DNA from: Acetobacter indonesiensis
Lineage (GTDB): Bacteria > Pseudomonadota > Alphaproteobacteria > Acetobacterales > Acetobacteraceae
Length of the DNA stretch: 64,000 bases
Reading direction: 5' to 3'
NCBI RefSeq assembly: GCF_000963945.1
Contig: NZ_BAMW01000007.1
Span: forward strand, 62,001 to 126,000
A program made the translations under genes and the position numbers. Numbering within the stretch: position 1 is the stretch's first letter; the number at the start of each line of letters is the position of its first letter. Below, piece after piece: positions 1 to 9,871 of this stretch. Below the pieces are notes generated by a model, which was not told the DNA's origin, made no database searches, and worked only from the letters and a program-made list of their open reading frames with translations.

Positions 1-1
1 T

Positions 2-784
2 GCGGAATCCGCCAACCGCACCCGCTTGAGCCACCCCAGTCAGCTTCGGGCCATACCCAATAATGCTATTCTTCAACAACTGGGATGGTGCGCCAATACG
101 TTGCAGGGCTTAGGGGCCGCCGCACGCAGGCACCCGGACACGTTTGAAACTTTCAATACATCCAGCCCCCGTTTTCATAGGGCACTCGACTTCGCACAAC
201 ATGCGTTGGCCAGTTCGGATGATCGGGTGTTGAAATGCGTGATCCAACTGCTTGACCCCGGTTTCTGGCTGGATCGCGCTACGGGCGAAGCCTCAAAAAC
301 GCGCCGTGCCGCCTTCTTATCTCTGATGCGCGATCTAGAAAAACTGGACTTTTCCGCTGACCTTCATGCCATGTTCCGCCGTATTCAGGCAGACCACCTT
401 GCCCTGCGCGAAGCATGGGAGGAAGCACCGCATGGATCTGACCGACTGCGTGCTCTGCATGCCATTCGGATTGCATTGATTGAACAGATCTGGCTTCTGG
501 CGTGCCGTATTCCCTTCTTCATGCCCAGAAGCGGCTTCAACCGCGACGTCATGATGCAGCAGATCCTCTGCCTGGAAATTCCGGCTGTTCTAAAAGAGAT
601 GGATCATATTTTCCCATCCGGAACCGCTGCGTCTGATCTCGATTTTCATGAACCGCGTGGGCCGCGTGAGGAAAGCATTTACATCCGCGAACATCGGGAA
701 ATCTTTATTCCCATGCGTCAGATGTTTGAACTTGCTCGTGAAATCAGTGTTGCAGTCATGCATGATATTGGCGCTTTTGGTTAA
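2..784 (+). CDS. Phosphoenolpyruvate carboxylase-like protein, C-terminal part (5' end outside window)
   Basis: The reading frame is open from the first bases of the window, so the gene starts upstream; the TTG at 26 is not a convincing start. About 260 residues are visible. The segment LRAIPNNAILQQLGW resembles the LRAIPW region that precedes the last third of PEP carboxylase, and the length after it (about 240 residues) and the glycine-ended C-terminus (DIGAFG) fit that enzyme's C-terminal helical domain. If correct, the complete enzyme carboxylates PEP to oxaloacetate in the cytoplasm as an anaplerotic step. The match is from recollection of divergent alphaproteobacterial PEPCs, and the catalytic residues lie outside the window. 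It ends before a terminator shared with the next, convergent gene. Confidence 0.5.
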   Translation, partial: AESANRTRLSHPSQLRAIPNNAILQQLGWCANTLQGLGAAARRHPDTFETFNTSSPRFHRALDFAQHALASSDDRVLKCVIQLLDPGFWLDRATGEASKTRRAAFLSLMRDLEKLDFSADLHAMFRRIQADHLALREAWEEAPHGSDRLRALHAIRIALIEQIWLLACRIPFFMPRSGFNRDVMMQQILCLEIPAVLKEMDHIFPSGTAASDLDFHEPRGPREESIYIREHREIFIPMRQMFELAREISVAVMHDIGAFG

Positions 785-812
785 GCACCAATTTATTTGA
801 GACGCATGGTAT

Positions 813-844
813 AAAAAAAGCCCTCGGTTTTCCCGAGGGCTTTT
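813..844. terminator. Bidirectional intrinsic terminator
   Basis: A perfect 8-bp stem (820-827 with 833-840) with a 5-nt loop is flanked by an A-run on the left and a T-run on the right, so it can stop transcription from both convergent genes. Confidence 0.85.
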
Positions 845-865
845 CCATTTCCCCTACAAAAAAAA

Positions 866-1912
866 TTATCGCCCCCCGAAAAAACTTTCGACAGACAACG
901 CAAACAGAAGTGGGTTTTGCAACGGCGCAAAATGGCTGGTATTGGGCAGAACCATAAAACCAGCATTTTCAATCGTTCCAGAAATATGCTCCACTTGCGC
1001 ACGATTAATGACACTATCCCGATCAGCGGCCACCGCCCATAATGGGGCAGTAACCCGCTGGAGGTCTGCATCACTCCAGTTTGGTGCGCTTCGGTGCAGA
1101 TCATTCACGGCATCACGCACATCAGAAAAACTACCGTCACGGGAAAGCTTTTTATATTCGCTGCGTGCGCGCACCAAAAAAGATTTCATATCTGAACTGT
1201 CTTGCCCGGCTTCCATATAGCCATCGGCAGACATACGGGGCGCGAATGCAAAAATACGGGATACCGTGCCGGGATGCCGCATGGCGACGTTCATGGCCTG
1301 CACCGCGCCGTCCCCCCACCCCACAAAGGCGGCGTTCCGAATATGAAGATAAGCCATTAGAGTCACCACATCATCGGCCAGCAGATCGTAACTCAGCGGC
1401 AGCTTGCCCATTGTGCTGCGCCCGTGCCCGCGGGCATCCATCACGACAACGCGGCATCTGGCCCGAAGGAGTGAACGCGCAAGGTCGCTCACGTAATCAG
1501 AATTTGCCAGTCCATCATGCAGCAGAATAACGGGAACACCCTGCCCAGCAGCGGTAAAATAGAGTTGCGCCCGCCCCTGCCCCGGTACGAACCCGGTATC
1601 CATCATCTGGCCACCCGCGTCACTCTCAAGCGACGCCGGAGTAGGCGGTAACGCGTGCCAGTCATACACGCCATTGATGGGAGGCATTCTGTCGGGCGAC
1701 GAAGAAGCCAGCGGTAGAGACATTTGCTGCGCGAAGACTGATCGCCCCGCCATGAAGGCAGCAGCCCCTATTCCGGCGGTAAAGGCAGACCGTAACGCCT
1801 GCCTGCGGGACTGTTTGTAAGCCGCGACAAGAGGGAGTGTATCATCCGCAATCTGCAAAGGCGTCTCGTGCTGGAAGGACGTCTGTTCCAGGGTCGGTAG
1901 TGTCTGCTTCAT
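866..1912 (-). CDS. Tat-exported alpha/beta-hydrolase-fold protein lacking the catalytic serine
   Basis: A 348-residue protein. Near residue 35 a twin-arginine stretch (SRRQAL) precedes a hydrophobic run ending in VFAQ, a likely Tat signal inside an extended N-region. The alpha/beta-hydrolase fold is clear: the oxyanion region VILLHDG, the DARGHGRS loop, a nucleophile elbow, an acid region (AADRDSVI) and a late histidine (NTSHF). At the elbow the sequence reads V-G-W-G-D-G, so the position that is serine in GxSxG is glycine (about residue 200; codon GGG at 1313-1315 on the reverse strand). Classical hydrolase activity is therefore doubtful; a binding role, a perhydrolase-like variant or nucleophile migration to Asp201 are possible. 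It converges on the PEPC-like gene and diverges from the AsmA-like gene. Confidence 0.8.
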   Translation of the reverse strand: MKQTLPTLEQTSFQHETPLQIADDTLPLVAAYKQSRRQALRSAFTAGIGAAAFMAGRSVFAQQMSLPLASSSPDRMPPINGVYDWHALPPTPASLESDAGGQMMDTGFVPGQGRAQLYFTAAGQGVPVILLHDGLANSDYVSDLARSLLRARCRVVVMDARGHGRSTMGKLPLSYDLLADDVVTLMAYLHIRNAAFVGWGDGAVQAMNVAMRHPGTVSRIFAFAPRMSADGYMEAGQDSSDMKSFLVRARSEYKKLSRDGSFSDVRDAVNDLHRSAPNWSDADLQRVTAPLWAVAADRDSVINRAQVEHISGTIENAGFMVLPNTSHFAPLQNPLLFALSVESFFGGR

Positions 1913-2193
1913 GTCACTTCTGCCACTTTCTTTCTTACGCGCCGACAGACTCTTTCTACCAGTTTAGGCGAAGGCGCTTGGCCGAGACCAGTCTCTTTTT
2001 GCGGTTTTTCAGAGCATTAGGCGGAGAAAAGCCGCTTCTGCACAGCAGCCTGACAGGAACCAACATCCAGAAACCTGCGTTCCAATTCTCAAATAGGAAC
2101 ACCCAACCGTTATGCCTGTGATGTGTAAGAGATTTTTCCCCTTTTCTGGATGCCTGTCTGTTGTGGGCAACCATTCCCAAGGACATTCTGCCC

Positions 2194-4338
2194 ATGACTG
2201 AAACTACAAAGCAGCCGAAGCCCAAAAGACACCCGGTTCTGATAACACTCGGCGCTTTTTTGCTGGCTATCGTGCTTCTGATCGTTTTCTGGTCATGGGA
2301 CTGGTTTGTGCCACTGGTCAATTCGCGTGCAACAGCCATGCTTCACCGAAAAACGACCATTGAACATTTGCATGTCGCCCTTGGGCGCGTCACGACCGTG
2401 AAGGTTGACGGACTGAAAATTGAACAACCCGAGGCTTTTGAACAAGAGAAAAACCTGTTTGCTGAAGCCAGGGAAGTCGCCGTTTCTGTCGACGTATGGT
2501 CATACCTCTGGCACCGCACCCTTCATGTGCCGCTGATCGCACTTGATCAGCCAAAAGCCGATATTCTTGCCCGGAAAAATGGTGACAATAATTACAGCTT
2601 TACAGAAGACGGCAAACCCGCCCCCCAACAGGATGGGAAAGACCAAAGCACCTCAAATCTCCCTGATATTGGGGAGTTACGCATCACTGACGGTAATCTG
2701 CATGTCAAACACGACCCATTACAGGCCGACATGCAAATGGCCATCAATACGACCCCACCACAAGATAAAAGCCGCGGCACCATTCGCGTGGATGGCAAAG
2801 GCCGCTATGCTCACCAACCCATTACCGCCCACTTTATTGGGGGGGCTGTTCTGTCCTTTGTGGCTGACAAGGAGCCCTACCCGGTTGATTTGAGTGTGCA
2901 AAACGGGCCGACCAACGCCACTTTGAAAGGATCAATTACCCATCCGCTCGAACTGGGTGGCGCGCAACTTAAACTACATTTTGCGGGCCCAGATATGTCT
3001 TTGCTGTACCCGCTAACGGGGGTGCCCATTCCCCGTACCCCCGCCTACGCCATTACCGGCAATCTAGACTACACACGCGACCACATTGTCTTCAGGCAGT
3101 TTGAAGGCAAGATGGGAACCAGTGATATTGGCGGCACCATTGAAGTGGACCCGCACAAAAAACCACCTTTTGTTCAGGCGGACCTTCATTCCAAACAAGT
3201 TAATCTTGTTGATCTGGGCGGATTTATCGGGGCCAAGCCCGACAAGACAAAGGCTGAAGAAAAAGCTGACGCCAAGAGCAATACCGTATTGCCCGATACC
3301 CCTATCAATATTCCTCGCCTTAATGCGGTCAATGCCCACGTTACCTATCATGGTGCGCATATTGAAAACCAGAAGCTGCCACTGGATAACATCGACGCCG
3401 AATTCTTCGTGCAAGATGGCGCGATTGATCTGAAGCGCCTGAACTTTGCCGTTGGTAAAGGCACGCTTGCCAGTTCGGCCACGTTAAAGCCTGATGGCAA
3501 GCTGTTTGATACAACCGCCCGCATCGACTTTGCCCGCATTGACCTCGCCCGTGTCATGCAGGCTACGGCAGGTTCCAAAGCACAAGGTATCATTGGCGGC
3601 CATATGACGCTGAAAGCCAAAGGGAACTCAATCGCGAGCTTGATGGCCGCAGGCAATGGTGGGCTAACGCTTGTGCTTGATCAAGGCGGAGATATTACGG
3701 CAATTCTGCCAAACGTCTTAGGGCTTCAGTTGGGCAACGCGGTTCTAAGCGCGTTGGGCCTGCCTGCACACACAGATATCCGCTGCTTTATTGCCGATAT
3801 GCCGCTTAAAAACGGTATTGTTTCAACCAACACATTGTTGCTTGAAACCGGGGAAGCCCGGACACTGGGCCACGGCACCATCAATTTCCGCAACAACACA
3901 CTTGATTACGCGCTGACGACACGGTCCCAAGGCCCGACCATCGCATCTTTGCCGGGGGCGTTCCATATTAACGGCCCCATAAAATCCCCTACCGTTTTGC
4001 CGGGGGCTGAAATACTTGGACGTGCCGCTGCCGCAACTGGGCTAGGCTTTGTCTTCCCACCACTGGCTTTGTTGCCCACCATCCAGTTCGGGGTGGGCGA
4101 TAAATCCCTGTGCGGCCGTGCCGTGCAGGAGGTCAACACCAACCCGGCTGCGGGTATTGCGCCAGGCAATCTTTCTCACGCTGTAGGAACTAAAAAAGCA
4201 CCAAGCGTAAAAAACCCGTCAAAGAAATCGGACGGCAAGAAAAAGCCAAACGGCAAACCGGCCCCTCAGGCTCAGAAGCAAATGACGCCTGATGAAATAA
4301 GAGCTGCTTGGAATAAAAAGCTTAAAAACCAAAAATAG
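2194..4338 (+). CDS. AsmA family envelope protein
   Basis: A protein of about 714 residues with a basic N-terminus, one transmembrane segment (about residues 18-38, LGAFLLAIVLLIVFWSW) and a long periplasmic beta-rich region rich in D-G and N-G turns, as in AsmA/YhdP bridge-like lipid-transport proteins. The C-terminus is lysine- and proline-rich and low in complexity. The ATG at 2194 is preferred over the TTG at 2161 because AAGGA lies at 2179-2183 and the TM segment then sits close to the N-terminus. It is a single gene, divergent from the hydrolase. The family affects outer-membrane composition; the cargo here is unknown. Confidence 0.8.
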   Translation: MTETTKQPKPKRHPVLITLGAFLLAIVLLIVFWSWDWFVPLVNSRATAMLHRKTTIEHLHVALGRVTTVKVDGLKIEQPEAFEQEKNLFAEAREVAVSVDVWSYLWHRTLHVPLIALDQPKADILARKNGDNNYSFTEDGKPAPQQDGKDQSTSNLPDIGELRITDGNLHVKHDPLQADMQMAINTTPPQDKSRGTIRVDGKGRYAHQPITAHFIGGAVLSFVADKEPYPVDLSVQNGPTNATLKGSITHPLELGGAQLKLHFAGPDMSLLYPLTGVPIPRTPAYAITGNLDYTRDHIVFRQFEGKMGTSDIGGTIEVDPHKKPPFVQADLHSKQVNLVDLGGFIGAKPDKTKAEEKADAKSNTVLPDTPINIPRLNAVNAHVTYHGAHIENQKLPLDNIDAEFFVQDGAIDLKRLNFAVGKGTLASSATLKPDGKLFDTTARIDFARIDLARVMQATAGSKAQGIIGGHMTLKAKGNSIASLMAAGNGGLTLVLDQGGDITAILPNVLGLQLGNAVLSALGLPAHTDIRCFIADMPLKNGIVSTNTLLLETGEARTLGHGTINFRNNTLDYALTTRSQGPTIASLPGAFHINGPIKSPTVLPGAEILGRAAAATGLGFVFPPLALLPTIQFGVGDKSLCGRAVQEVNTNPAAGIAPGNLSHAVGTKKAPSVKNPSKKSDGKKKPNGKPAPQAQKQMTPDEIRAAWNKKLKNQK

Positions 4339-4741
4339 AAGAAAGAGTAATGTGTGATGGAGGGCTGTTAGGTGGAGAAGACTTCCCCTACCTGACACTC
4401 CTCATTCAACACGCGAGAATGTTGGTCGAAACAATCCAAGCAGACTACGCCCCAATGGCGCTGTCTCACGATCACTTTTCGCGCTGAAAAAGCAAAAATC
4501 CAGATACAATCAGTCAATTATAACAAGGCAAGCATATCAGAGACTGTTGCAGGCTTTGCTAAAGCATGCTCTTGCCAGAACGCCCTCATGTGCATTCACC
4601 ACACATGACGCGTCGTTGAGATGAGAAGTAAGAAACAACAGATAGGCCGATTTTTGTCCATTACGGTGATGCGGCCAGAAAACTGAACGCGGCACACAGT
4701 TAGTTCTTACCCACTCACGGCTAAAAGCACCGTTGCATAAA
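4339..4741. other. Intergenic region without a recognised gene
   Basis: About 400 bases between the AsmA-like gene and the fusA terminator. No ORF with coding character, no tRNA fold and no riboswitch motif was found. A short inverted repeat (catgtg ... cacatg near 4584-4606) has no T-run and is not convincing. No clear intrinsic terminator follows the AsmA-like gene. Confidence 0.5.
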
Positions 4742-4769
4742 AAAAGCCGCCCCAGATGGAGCGGCTTTT
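4742..4769 (-). terminator. Intrinsic terminator after fusA
   Basis: A GC-rich stem (AAAAGCCGC.CC / GG.GCGGCTTTT) flanked by A- and T-runs lies about 27 bp past the fusA stop codon in the direction of fusA transcription. Confidence 0.8.
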
Positions 4770-4795
4770 CTGTGTTCCTGTAACCGGAAAGAAGA

Positions 4796-6883
4796 TTACT
4801 TGGACTGTGCCATGATTTCTTCTGCCACGTTGCGCGGCACCGGATCGTAGTGATGGAACTGCATGGTGAAGGATGCACGACCCTTTGTCATGGAACGCAG
4901 GTGAGAAATGTAGCCGAACATTTCTTTCAGCGGCACATGAGCACGAACCATAACGGTTGAACCAGATGTTTCCTGACTCTGGATCATACCACGACGACGG
5001 TTAAGATCGCCCACCACGTCACCAACGTGATCGTTCGGGGTGGTGACTTCAACGTCCATGATCGGTTCAAGAATAACAGGGCCAGCCTGCTTCATGCCTT
5101 CACGGAAGCAAGCCTTTGCCGCGATTTCGAACGCCAGAGCGGACGAGTCAACGTCATGGTACTTACCGTCAAGCAGCGTGAACTTGAAGTCCACAGTCGG
5201 GAAACCTGCAAGAACACCCGTTGAAGACTGCATGCGAATACCTTTTTCAACCGCAGGAATATATTCCTTCGGCACGGTACCACCCACAACCTTGTTTTCG
5301 AACTGGATGTCTTCGTTCCGCTCAAGCGGTTCGAACATGATCTTGACTTCAGCGAACTGACCAGACCCACCAGACTGCTTCTTGTGGGTGTAGGTTTCCG
5401 TGTGCGGCTTCGAGATGGTTTCACGATAAGCAACCTGCGGAGCACCAACGTTTGCATCCACACCATATTCACGACGCAGACGGTCGATGATGATGTCGAG
5501 ATGCAGTTCGCCCATACCGGACAGAATGGTCTGACCCGTTTCCTGATCGGTCTTCAACTGCAGAGAAGGATCTTCCCCAGCCAGCTTCTGCAGGGCCAGA
5601 GTCATCTTTTCAACAGCGTCTTTGGTCTTCGGTTCGACAGAAATGTCGATAACCGGAACCGGGAACGTCATGCGTTCAAGAATAACCGGGTCAGCAGCGT
5701 CAGCCAGCGTGTCACCCGTCTGGGAATCTTTCAGACCAACGAATGCAGCAATATCACCAGCATGAACTTCGGTCAGTTCTTCACGCTTGTCAGCGTGCAT
5801 CTGGTAGATACGGCCAATACGTTCTTTGTGGCCTTTGGTGGTGTTGAGAACCGTATCACCGGTTTTCAGAACGCCACGGTAGACGCGTACAAAGGTAAGC
5901 GTGCCGTATTTATCGTTGATGATCTTGAATGCCAGACCAGCAAACTTGCCATCCGGGTCAACCGGGATGATTGGCTGGGCGTTTTCGTTTTCTTCTTCAC
6001 CTTCCGGCGGAGCGCAACGAATGCCTTCAACGTCATCAGGAGCAGGCAGGTAGTCGATAATGGCGTCAAGAAGCGGCTGAACACCTTTGTTCTTGAAGGC
6101 CGTACCGCACAGAACCGGACGGAATTCGCCGGAGATGGCACCCTTCTTGATGCAGCGCTTCAGGGTTTCAATGGAGACTTCACCTGTTTCGAAGTATTCT
6201 TCCATTGCCTTTTCGTCCACAGACAATGCTGTGTCGAGCAGGTTCTGGCGGGCTTCAGCAGCCTTTTCCTTCAGGTCAGCCGGAATTTCTTCGTCGTGGA
6301 ACTTAGCGCCCAGTTCACCACCTTCCCAGACGATTGCCTTCATCTCAACGAGATCGACAACACCCAGGAACTGGTCTTCTGCACCAATCGGCAGCTGTAG
6401 CGGGATAGCAACGATATCCAGCTTTTCTTTCAACGTGTCGAAAGCACGATAGAAGTCTGCACCGGTACGGTCCAGCTTGTTGATGAAGATGATACGCGGA
6501 ACTTTGTAGCGGTCAGCCAGACGCCAGTTGGTTTCAGACTGCGGCTGAACACCGGCCACGCCTTCAATAATGAACACAGCACCGTCGAGCACACGCAGGG
6601 AGCGGTTCACTTCGATGTTGAAGTCGATGTGTCCTGGGGTGTCGATGATGTTGATGCGGTGGTCATTCCACTCACACGTCACGGCAGCGGAGGTAATCGT
6701 GATACCGCGTTCACGTTCCTGCGCCATGTAGTCAGTGGTGGTGTTACCTTCGTGCACTTCACCAATTTTGTGAGACACGCCGGTGTAGTAGAGAATACGT
6801 TCAGTCGTGGTTGTCTTGCCCGCGTCGATGTGCGCGGTGATCCCGATATTACGGATCTTGGACAGTTCGGATTTGGCGGACAC
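4796..6883 (-). CDS. fusA: Elongation factor G
   Basis: A translational GTPase that drives ribosomal translocation and, with RRF, subunit splitting. The 695-residue length fits bacterial EF-G (about 700). Visible motifs are G1 AHIDAGKTT, switch I with RGITI, G3 DTPGH, G4 NKLD, and the domain IV region near the C-terminus ([13 protein letters not shown]). The start is GTG at 6883, encoding V/M-SAKSEL, because GGAGG lies five bases upstream; a longer frame upstream has no support. It is next to rpmB rather than in an rpsL-rpsG-fusA-tuf operon within this window. The G-domain wording ([24 protein letters not shown]) differs from common bacterial EF-G, so a paralogue elsewhere is possible. Confidence 0.95.
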   Translation of the reverse strand: MSAKSELSKIRNIGITAHIDAGKTTTTERILYYTGVSHKIGEVHEGNTTTDYMAQERERGITITSAAVTCEWNDHRINIIDTPGHIDFNIEVNRSLRVLDGAVFIIEGVAGVQPQSETNWRLADRYKVPRIIFINKLDRTGADFYRAFDTLKEKLDIVAIPLQLPIGAEDQFLGVVDLVEMKAIVWEGGELGAKFHDEEIPADLKEKAAEARQNLLDTALSVDEKAMEEYFETGEVSIETLKRCIKKGAISGEFRPVLCGTAFKNKGVQPLLDAIIDYLPAPDDVEGIRCAPPEGEEENENAQPIIPVDPDGKFAGLAFKIINDKYGTLTFVRVYRGVLKTGDTVLNTTKGHKERIGRIYQMHADKREELTEVHAGDIAAFVGLKDSQTGDTLADAADPVILERMTFPVPVIDISVEPKTKDAVEKMTLALQKLAGEDPSLQLKTDQETGQTILSGMGELHLDIIIDRLRREYGVDANVGAPQVAYRETISKPHTETYTHKKQSGGSGQFAEVKIMFEPLERNEDIQFENKVVGGTVPKEYIPAVEKGIRMQSSTGVLAGFPTVDFKFTLLDGKYHDVDSSALAFEIAAKACFREGMKQAGPVILEPIMDVEVTTPNDHVGDVVGDLNRRRGMIQSQETSGSTVMVRAHVPLKEMFGYISHLRSMTKGRASFTMQFHHYDPVPRNVAEEIMAQSK

Positions 6884-7050
6884 GAAAACCTCCAGAAAAC
6901 AGGTCAGGCGCGATGGAACTCTTCCTTCGCGCCTGTGGCCGCCGAACACCGTGCTGGCACCCGAATTTTTTCAGGTAGCCCGGCTGCCGGAAACCGGCCG
7001 ATAGACGTAAAAGATATCTGGCACCCTGCCAGACACCTGAACCGCAGAAA

Positions 7051-7079
7051 CCGGGCCAGTTAGACAATAACAGGCCCGG
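7051..7079 (-). other. Inverted repeat between rpmB and fusA
   Basis: A perfect 7-bp inverted repeat (ccgggcc at 7051-7057, ggcccgg at 7073-7079, 15-nt spacer) lies just after rpmB and upstream of fusA. No T-run follows on the minus strand, so it is at best a weak terminator or a leader hairpin. Confidence 0.3.
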
Positions 7080-7109
7080 AAACCGCAGAATTAAGGCTCA
7101 ACCCCTGAA

Positions 7110-7415
7110 TCAGGCGCCAGCAGCAGCCTGCTTCTTGGCCTGAGCGCGCAGAACGCGGCGTTTGATAACCTGTGCTTCTTCTGGCAGCTTGCGGTTAGGC
7201 GTGCTGATCAGGAAGGCATCCAGGCCGCCATTGTGTTCAATGGTGCGCAGGCCACGGGTGCTGACACGCAACTGAACGGAAGAACCGAGCGTATCAGACA
7301 GAAGAGACGCTTCCTGCAGGTTAGGCAGAAAACGACGACGGGATTTGTTGTTAGCGTGGCTGACGTTATTGCCGGTCAGCACGCCTTTGCCGGTGATCTG
7401 GCAGCGACGGGACAT
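7110..7415 (-). CDS. rpmB: 50S ribosomal protein L28
   Basis: A 101-residue basic protein beginning [12 protein letters not shown] with [19 protein letters not shown], the classic L28 pattern; the 100-residue length is typical of alphaproteobacteria. The ATG at 7415 is chosen over upstream in-frame ATGs because AAGGA lies about 7 bases before it and the L28 N-terminus is conserved. It binds 23S rRNA in the large subunit. It lies upstream of fusA on the same strand, separated by about 225 bp, so the two may have separate promoters. Confidence 0.95.
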   Translation of the reverse strand: MSRRCQITGKGVLTGNNVSHANNKSRRRFLPNLQEASLLSDTLGSSVQLRVSTRGLRTIEHNGGLDAFLISTPNRKLPEEAQVIKRRVLRAQAKKQAAAGA

Positions 7416-7530
7416 TGTCTCATCCTTGTTAGACATAAAAACAGAGGGCCGAGACAAAATTTGCCCGGCGACCACATTCAGGATTGGCGCGGCTTATGGC
7501 TGAGCCACGGCCTTCCGTCAAGGGTTGACC

Positions 7531-7824
7531 TCAGGCTTTCTCGCTTTGTGCGCCGTTTTCTCCTGCTGTAGAGGCATGAACTTCGCCTGAACGAACGCTG
7601 CTGGCGGCTGAGTCGAGAATACGCAGAATAGTCTCTTTATCCATGCTGCGCGCCAGCAGGCCCAGAGATCCGCCCAGCAGAGCGGACGCGATGGCCAGAG
7701 GTGGCTGCTGTTCCTTGATCAGGTGTTCAACCGCACTTTCAATAACCATGGCGCATTTTGCCAGTTCATCAGGCACTTCTGGTGTGGTGCCCTGTGCTGG
7801 TGCAGTGCCTTCTGTATCCGTCAT
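7531..7824 (-). CDS. Small hypothetical protein
   Basis: A 97-residue acidic protein starting MTDTEGTAPAQ. The middle holds a mildly hydrophobic helix-prone stretch (LAIASALLGGSLGLLARSM, about residues 44-62), and the tail is polar. No recognised domain. The ATG at 7824 follows an AAGGATGAAG Shine-Dalgarno-like stretch; a longer start at 7863 is less likely. It lies between the ABC exporter gene and rpmB on the same strand and may be cotranscribed with the exporter. The function is unknown. Confidence 0.6.
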   Translation of the reverse strand: MTDTEGTAPAQGTTPEVPDELAKCAMVIESAVEHLIKEQQPPLAIASALLGGSLGLLARSMDKETILRILDSAASSVRSGEVHASTAGENGAQSEKA

Positions 7825-7909
7825 GAAAACTTCATCCTTTTCCTGCGCGGCATACACGCGCATCGCGAGATCACCGCTAAAACGATTCGCATCTGGAGAC
7901 AGACTCTCC

Positions 7910-9748
7910 TTACTGCGATTCAGTATCCGTCAGACGCTCTGTCACGCTCTCCGCCCCCTGTGCAGCCCACATGGCTGCATAGTGGCCTCCTGCCGCAAGC
8001 AGGGCATCGTGCGTGCCACGTTCAAGCACGACACCCTGCCCCATCACCAGAATTTCGTCTGCGTCCACAATGGTGGAGAGCCTATGCGCAATGACAAGGG
8101 TGGTGCGGCGCGCAGAGACCGTTTTCAGAGCAACCTGAATTTCCTGTTCGGTATGTGTGTCTAACGCGCTTGTGGCCTCGTCAAGCACAAGAACGCGTGG
8201 GTCTTTCAAAATCGTCCGGGCGATGGCGACGCGCTGTTTCTCACCACCGGACAACTTGAGCCCCCGCTCCCCAACCTGTGTATTATACCCATCTGGCAGG
8301 GACAGGATGAAGTCATGAATCTGGGCCAGACGTGCCGCCTGCTCGACCTCGCTGGGGGTCGCGCCTAACCGGCCATAGGCAATATTATAGCCGATAGTTT
8401 CATTGAACAGGACGGTATCCTGCGGCACCACACCAATGGCGGCGCGCAGATCAGCCTGCCTGTATTCCCGCACATCATGACCATCCACCAGAACAGCCCC
8501 CGACCAGACATCGTAAAACCGGAACAGAAGACGGCTGATGGTCGATTTACCCGCGCCGGTTGAGCCGACAATCGCCAGCTTTTTCCCCGGCTGGGCAATA
8601 AAGCTGACGCCGTGAAGAATTTCGCGCTCTGGCCCATAACCGAATCTGACATCTCGAAACTCGACCTGGGCCGCATCCGAATCCTGCAAATGGGCAGCGA
8701 TAGGCCGCGGCGTAGCGGGGTCTGCAACCTCGACATGCTCTTCAACCAGACCGAACATGTGCTCAAGATCAACCATGGCGGTACGAATGGCAGAATAGAC
8801 CGAACCAAGGAAATTCAGCGGCCCATAGAGTTGCAATAGATACGTGTTCACCATCACGAACTGCCCCACACTGATGTGCCCTGCTTCAACATCCCGCCCG
8901 GCCAGCAGCATCACCAGTGTCAGCGCCACAGCAATAATTGCAGCCTGCCCGAAGTTGAGCGCCCCCAGCGAATACTGGGTTTTGCGGGCAGCTGTTTCAT
9001 AGCGGGCCTGTGCATTGTCGTAGCGCGTGGCCTCGTGCACCTCGTTCCCAAAATATTTTACGGTTTCATAGTTCAGCAGACTATCCAGCGCTTTGCCTGA
9101 TGCCTCGCTGTTCGTTTCATTCATCTGGCGGCGAATCCCCAGCCGCCATGAGGTGAATTTCACCGTAAAGCCGATATACGCCCCTATCATCACCACAATC
9201 AGCGCGACGTAGCGCCAGTCAAATACGCGCCAGATGACGACGGCCACCAGCAACGCCTGCAAAATTGTGGGCGACAGCGACATACCCATCCGCAGCAGCG
9301 TTTCCACGCCCTCCGTGCCGCGTTCTATCGCACGGGTAACTCCGCCTGTGCGTCGGTCAAGGTGAAAGCGGAGAGACAGTTTGTGCATATGCTGAAAGCT
9401 GCGGAAGGCTGCCTGACGGGCCACCCTGAACCGCACTGGGGCAAACAGAGCATCGCGCAAATTGGTCAATGCGGCTGACACCAGTCGAACCAGCCCATAC
9501 CCTATGACCAGCGCCATGGGGGCCAATGCCAGACTTTGCGGGTGAGAAAGCCGATCCACAACCTTGCTGTACGCCAGAGGCACGGCAAGTGTAGCCAACT
9601 CTCCCCCAACCATAACCAGCAGCACAATGACCACACGCCACCGCAGGTTACGGTTTTCGCGCGGCCAAAGGTATGGCAGCAGACGGGACAGAGTAACGGT
9701 TGCCGACTGTTCAGACGGCCCGGAAACGCGACGTTGACGAGGTGACAT
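7910..9748 (-). CDS. ABC exporter, Atm1/ABCB7-like half-transporter
   Basis: A 612-residue half-transporter: an N-terminal six-helix ABC exporter membrane domain (about residues 30-340) followed by a nucleotide-binding domain. Visible ATPase motifs are Walker A GSTGAGKST, Q-loop VPQDTVLF, signature LSGGE, Walker B VLVLDEATSALD and the H-loop AHRLST. The wording VPQDTVLFNETIGYNIAYGR is typical of the mitochondrial Atm1 / bacterial Atm1-like group, which exports glutathione-linked or persulfide compounds and metals. The start at 9748 (MSPRQRR) is preferred because the longer upstream frame has no exporter similarity. It is the first gene of a minus-strand run. Substrate assignment is an inference. 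Confidence 0.85.
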   Translation of the reverse strand: MSPRQRRVSGPSEQSATVTLSRLLPYLWPRENRNLRWRVVIVLLVMVGGELATLAVPLAYSKVVDRLSHPQSLALAPMALVIGYGLVRLVSAALTNLRDALFAPVRFRVARQAAFRSFQHMHKLSLRFHLDRRTGGVTRAIERGTEGVETLLRMGMSLSPTILQALLVAVVIWRVFDWRYVALIVVMIGAYIGFTVKFTSWRLGIRRQMNETNSEASGKALDSLLNYETVKYFGNEVHEATRYDNAQARYETAARKTQYSLGALNFGQAAIIAVALTLVMLLAGRDVEAGHISVGQFVMVNTYLLQLYGPLNFLGSVYSAIRTAMVDLEHMFGLVEEHVEVADPATPRPIAAHLQDSDAAQVEFRDVRFGYGPEREILHGVSFIAQPGKKLAIVGSTGAGKSTISRLLFRFYDVWSGAVLVDGHDVREYRQADLRAAIGVVPQDTVLFNETIGYNIAYGRLGATPSEVEQAARLAQIHDFILSLPDGYNTQVGERGLKLSGGEKQRVAIARTILKDPRVLVLDEATSALDTHTEQEIQVALKTVSARRTTLVIAHRLSTIVDADEILVMGQGVVLERGTHDALLAAGGHYAAMWAAQGAESVTERLTDTESQ

Positions 9749-9871
9749 AAGCGGGATGTGACACGCCTTCCGTATTTTGCAACCCCACGGCACCTTGCCT
9801 CCACCCCCGACAGACCAGATATAAAGCGGAGCAGACCCTCTTTTTCGTTCACCAGCGCGACAGGATTTTGA

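Noticed and set aside
1956-2339. A 127-codon minus-strand frame overlapping the AsmA gene start
   Set aside because: It overlaps the well-supported AsmA-like coding region and has no recognisable domain.
4339-4795. Possible small gene or ncRNA between the AsmA-like gene and fusA
   Set aside because: No credible start with Shine-Dalgarno, no family match and no RNA fold apart from the fusA terminator.
5384-6400. A 338-codon open frame on the plus strand opposite fusA
   Set aside because: It lies wholly within the strongly conserved fusA coding sequence; such long antisense frames arise from codon bias. No family similarity, no Shine-Dalgarno.
7036-7092. Direct repeat aaccgcag near the rpmB-fusA boundary
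   Set aside because: Only two copies of 8-10 bases within a GC-rich leader; not distinct from chance.
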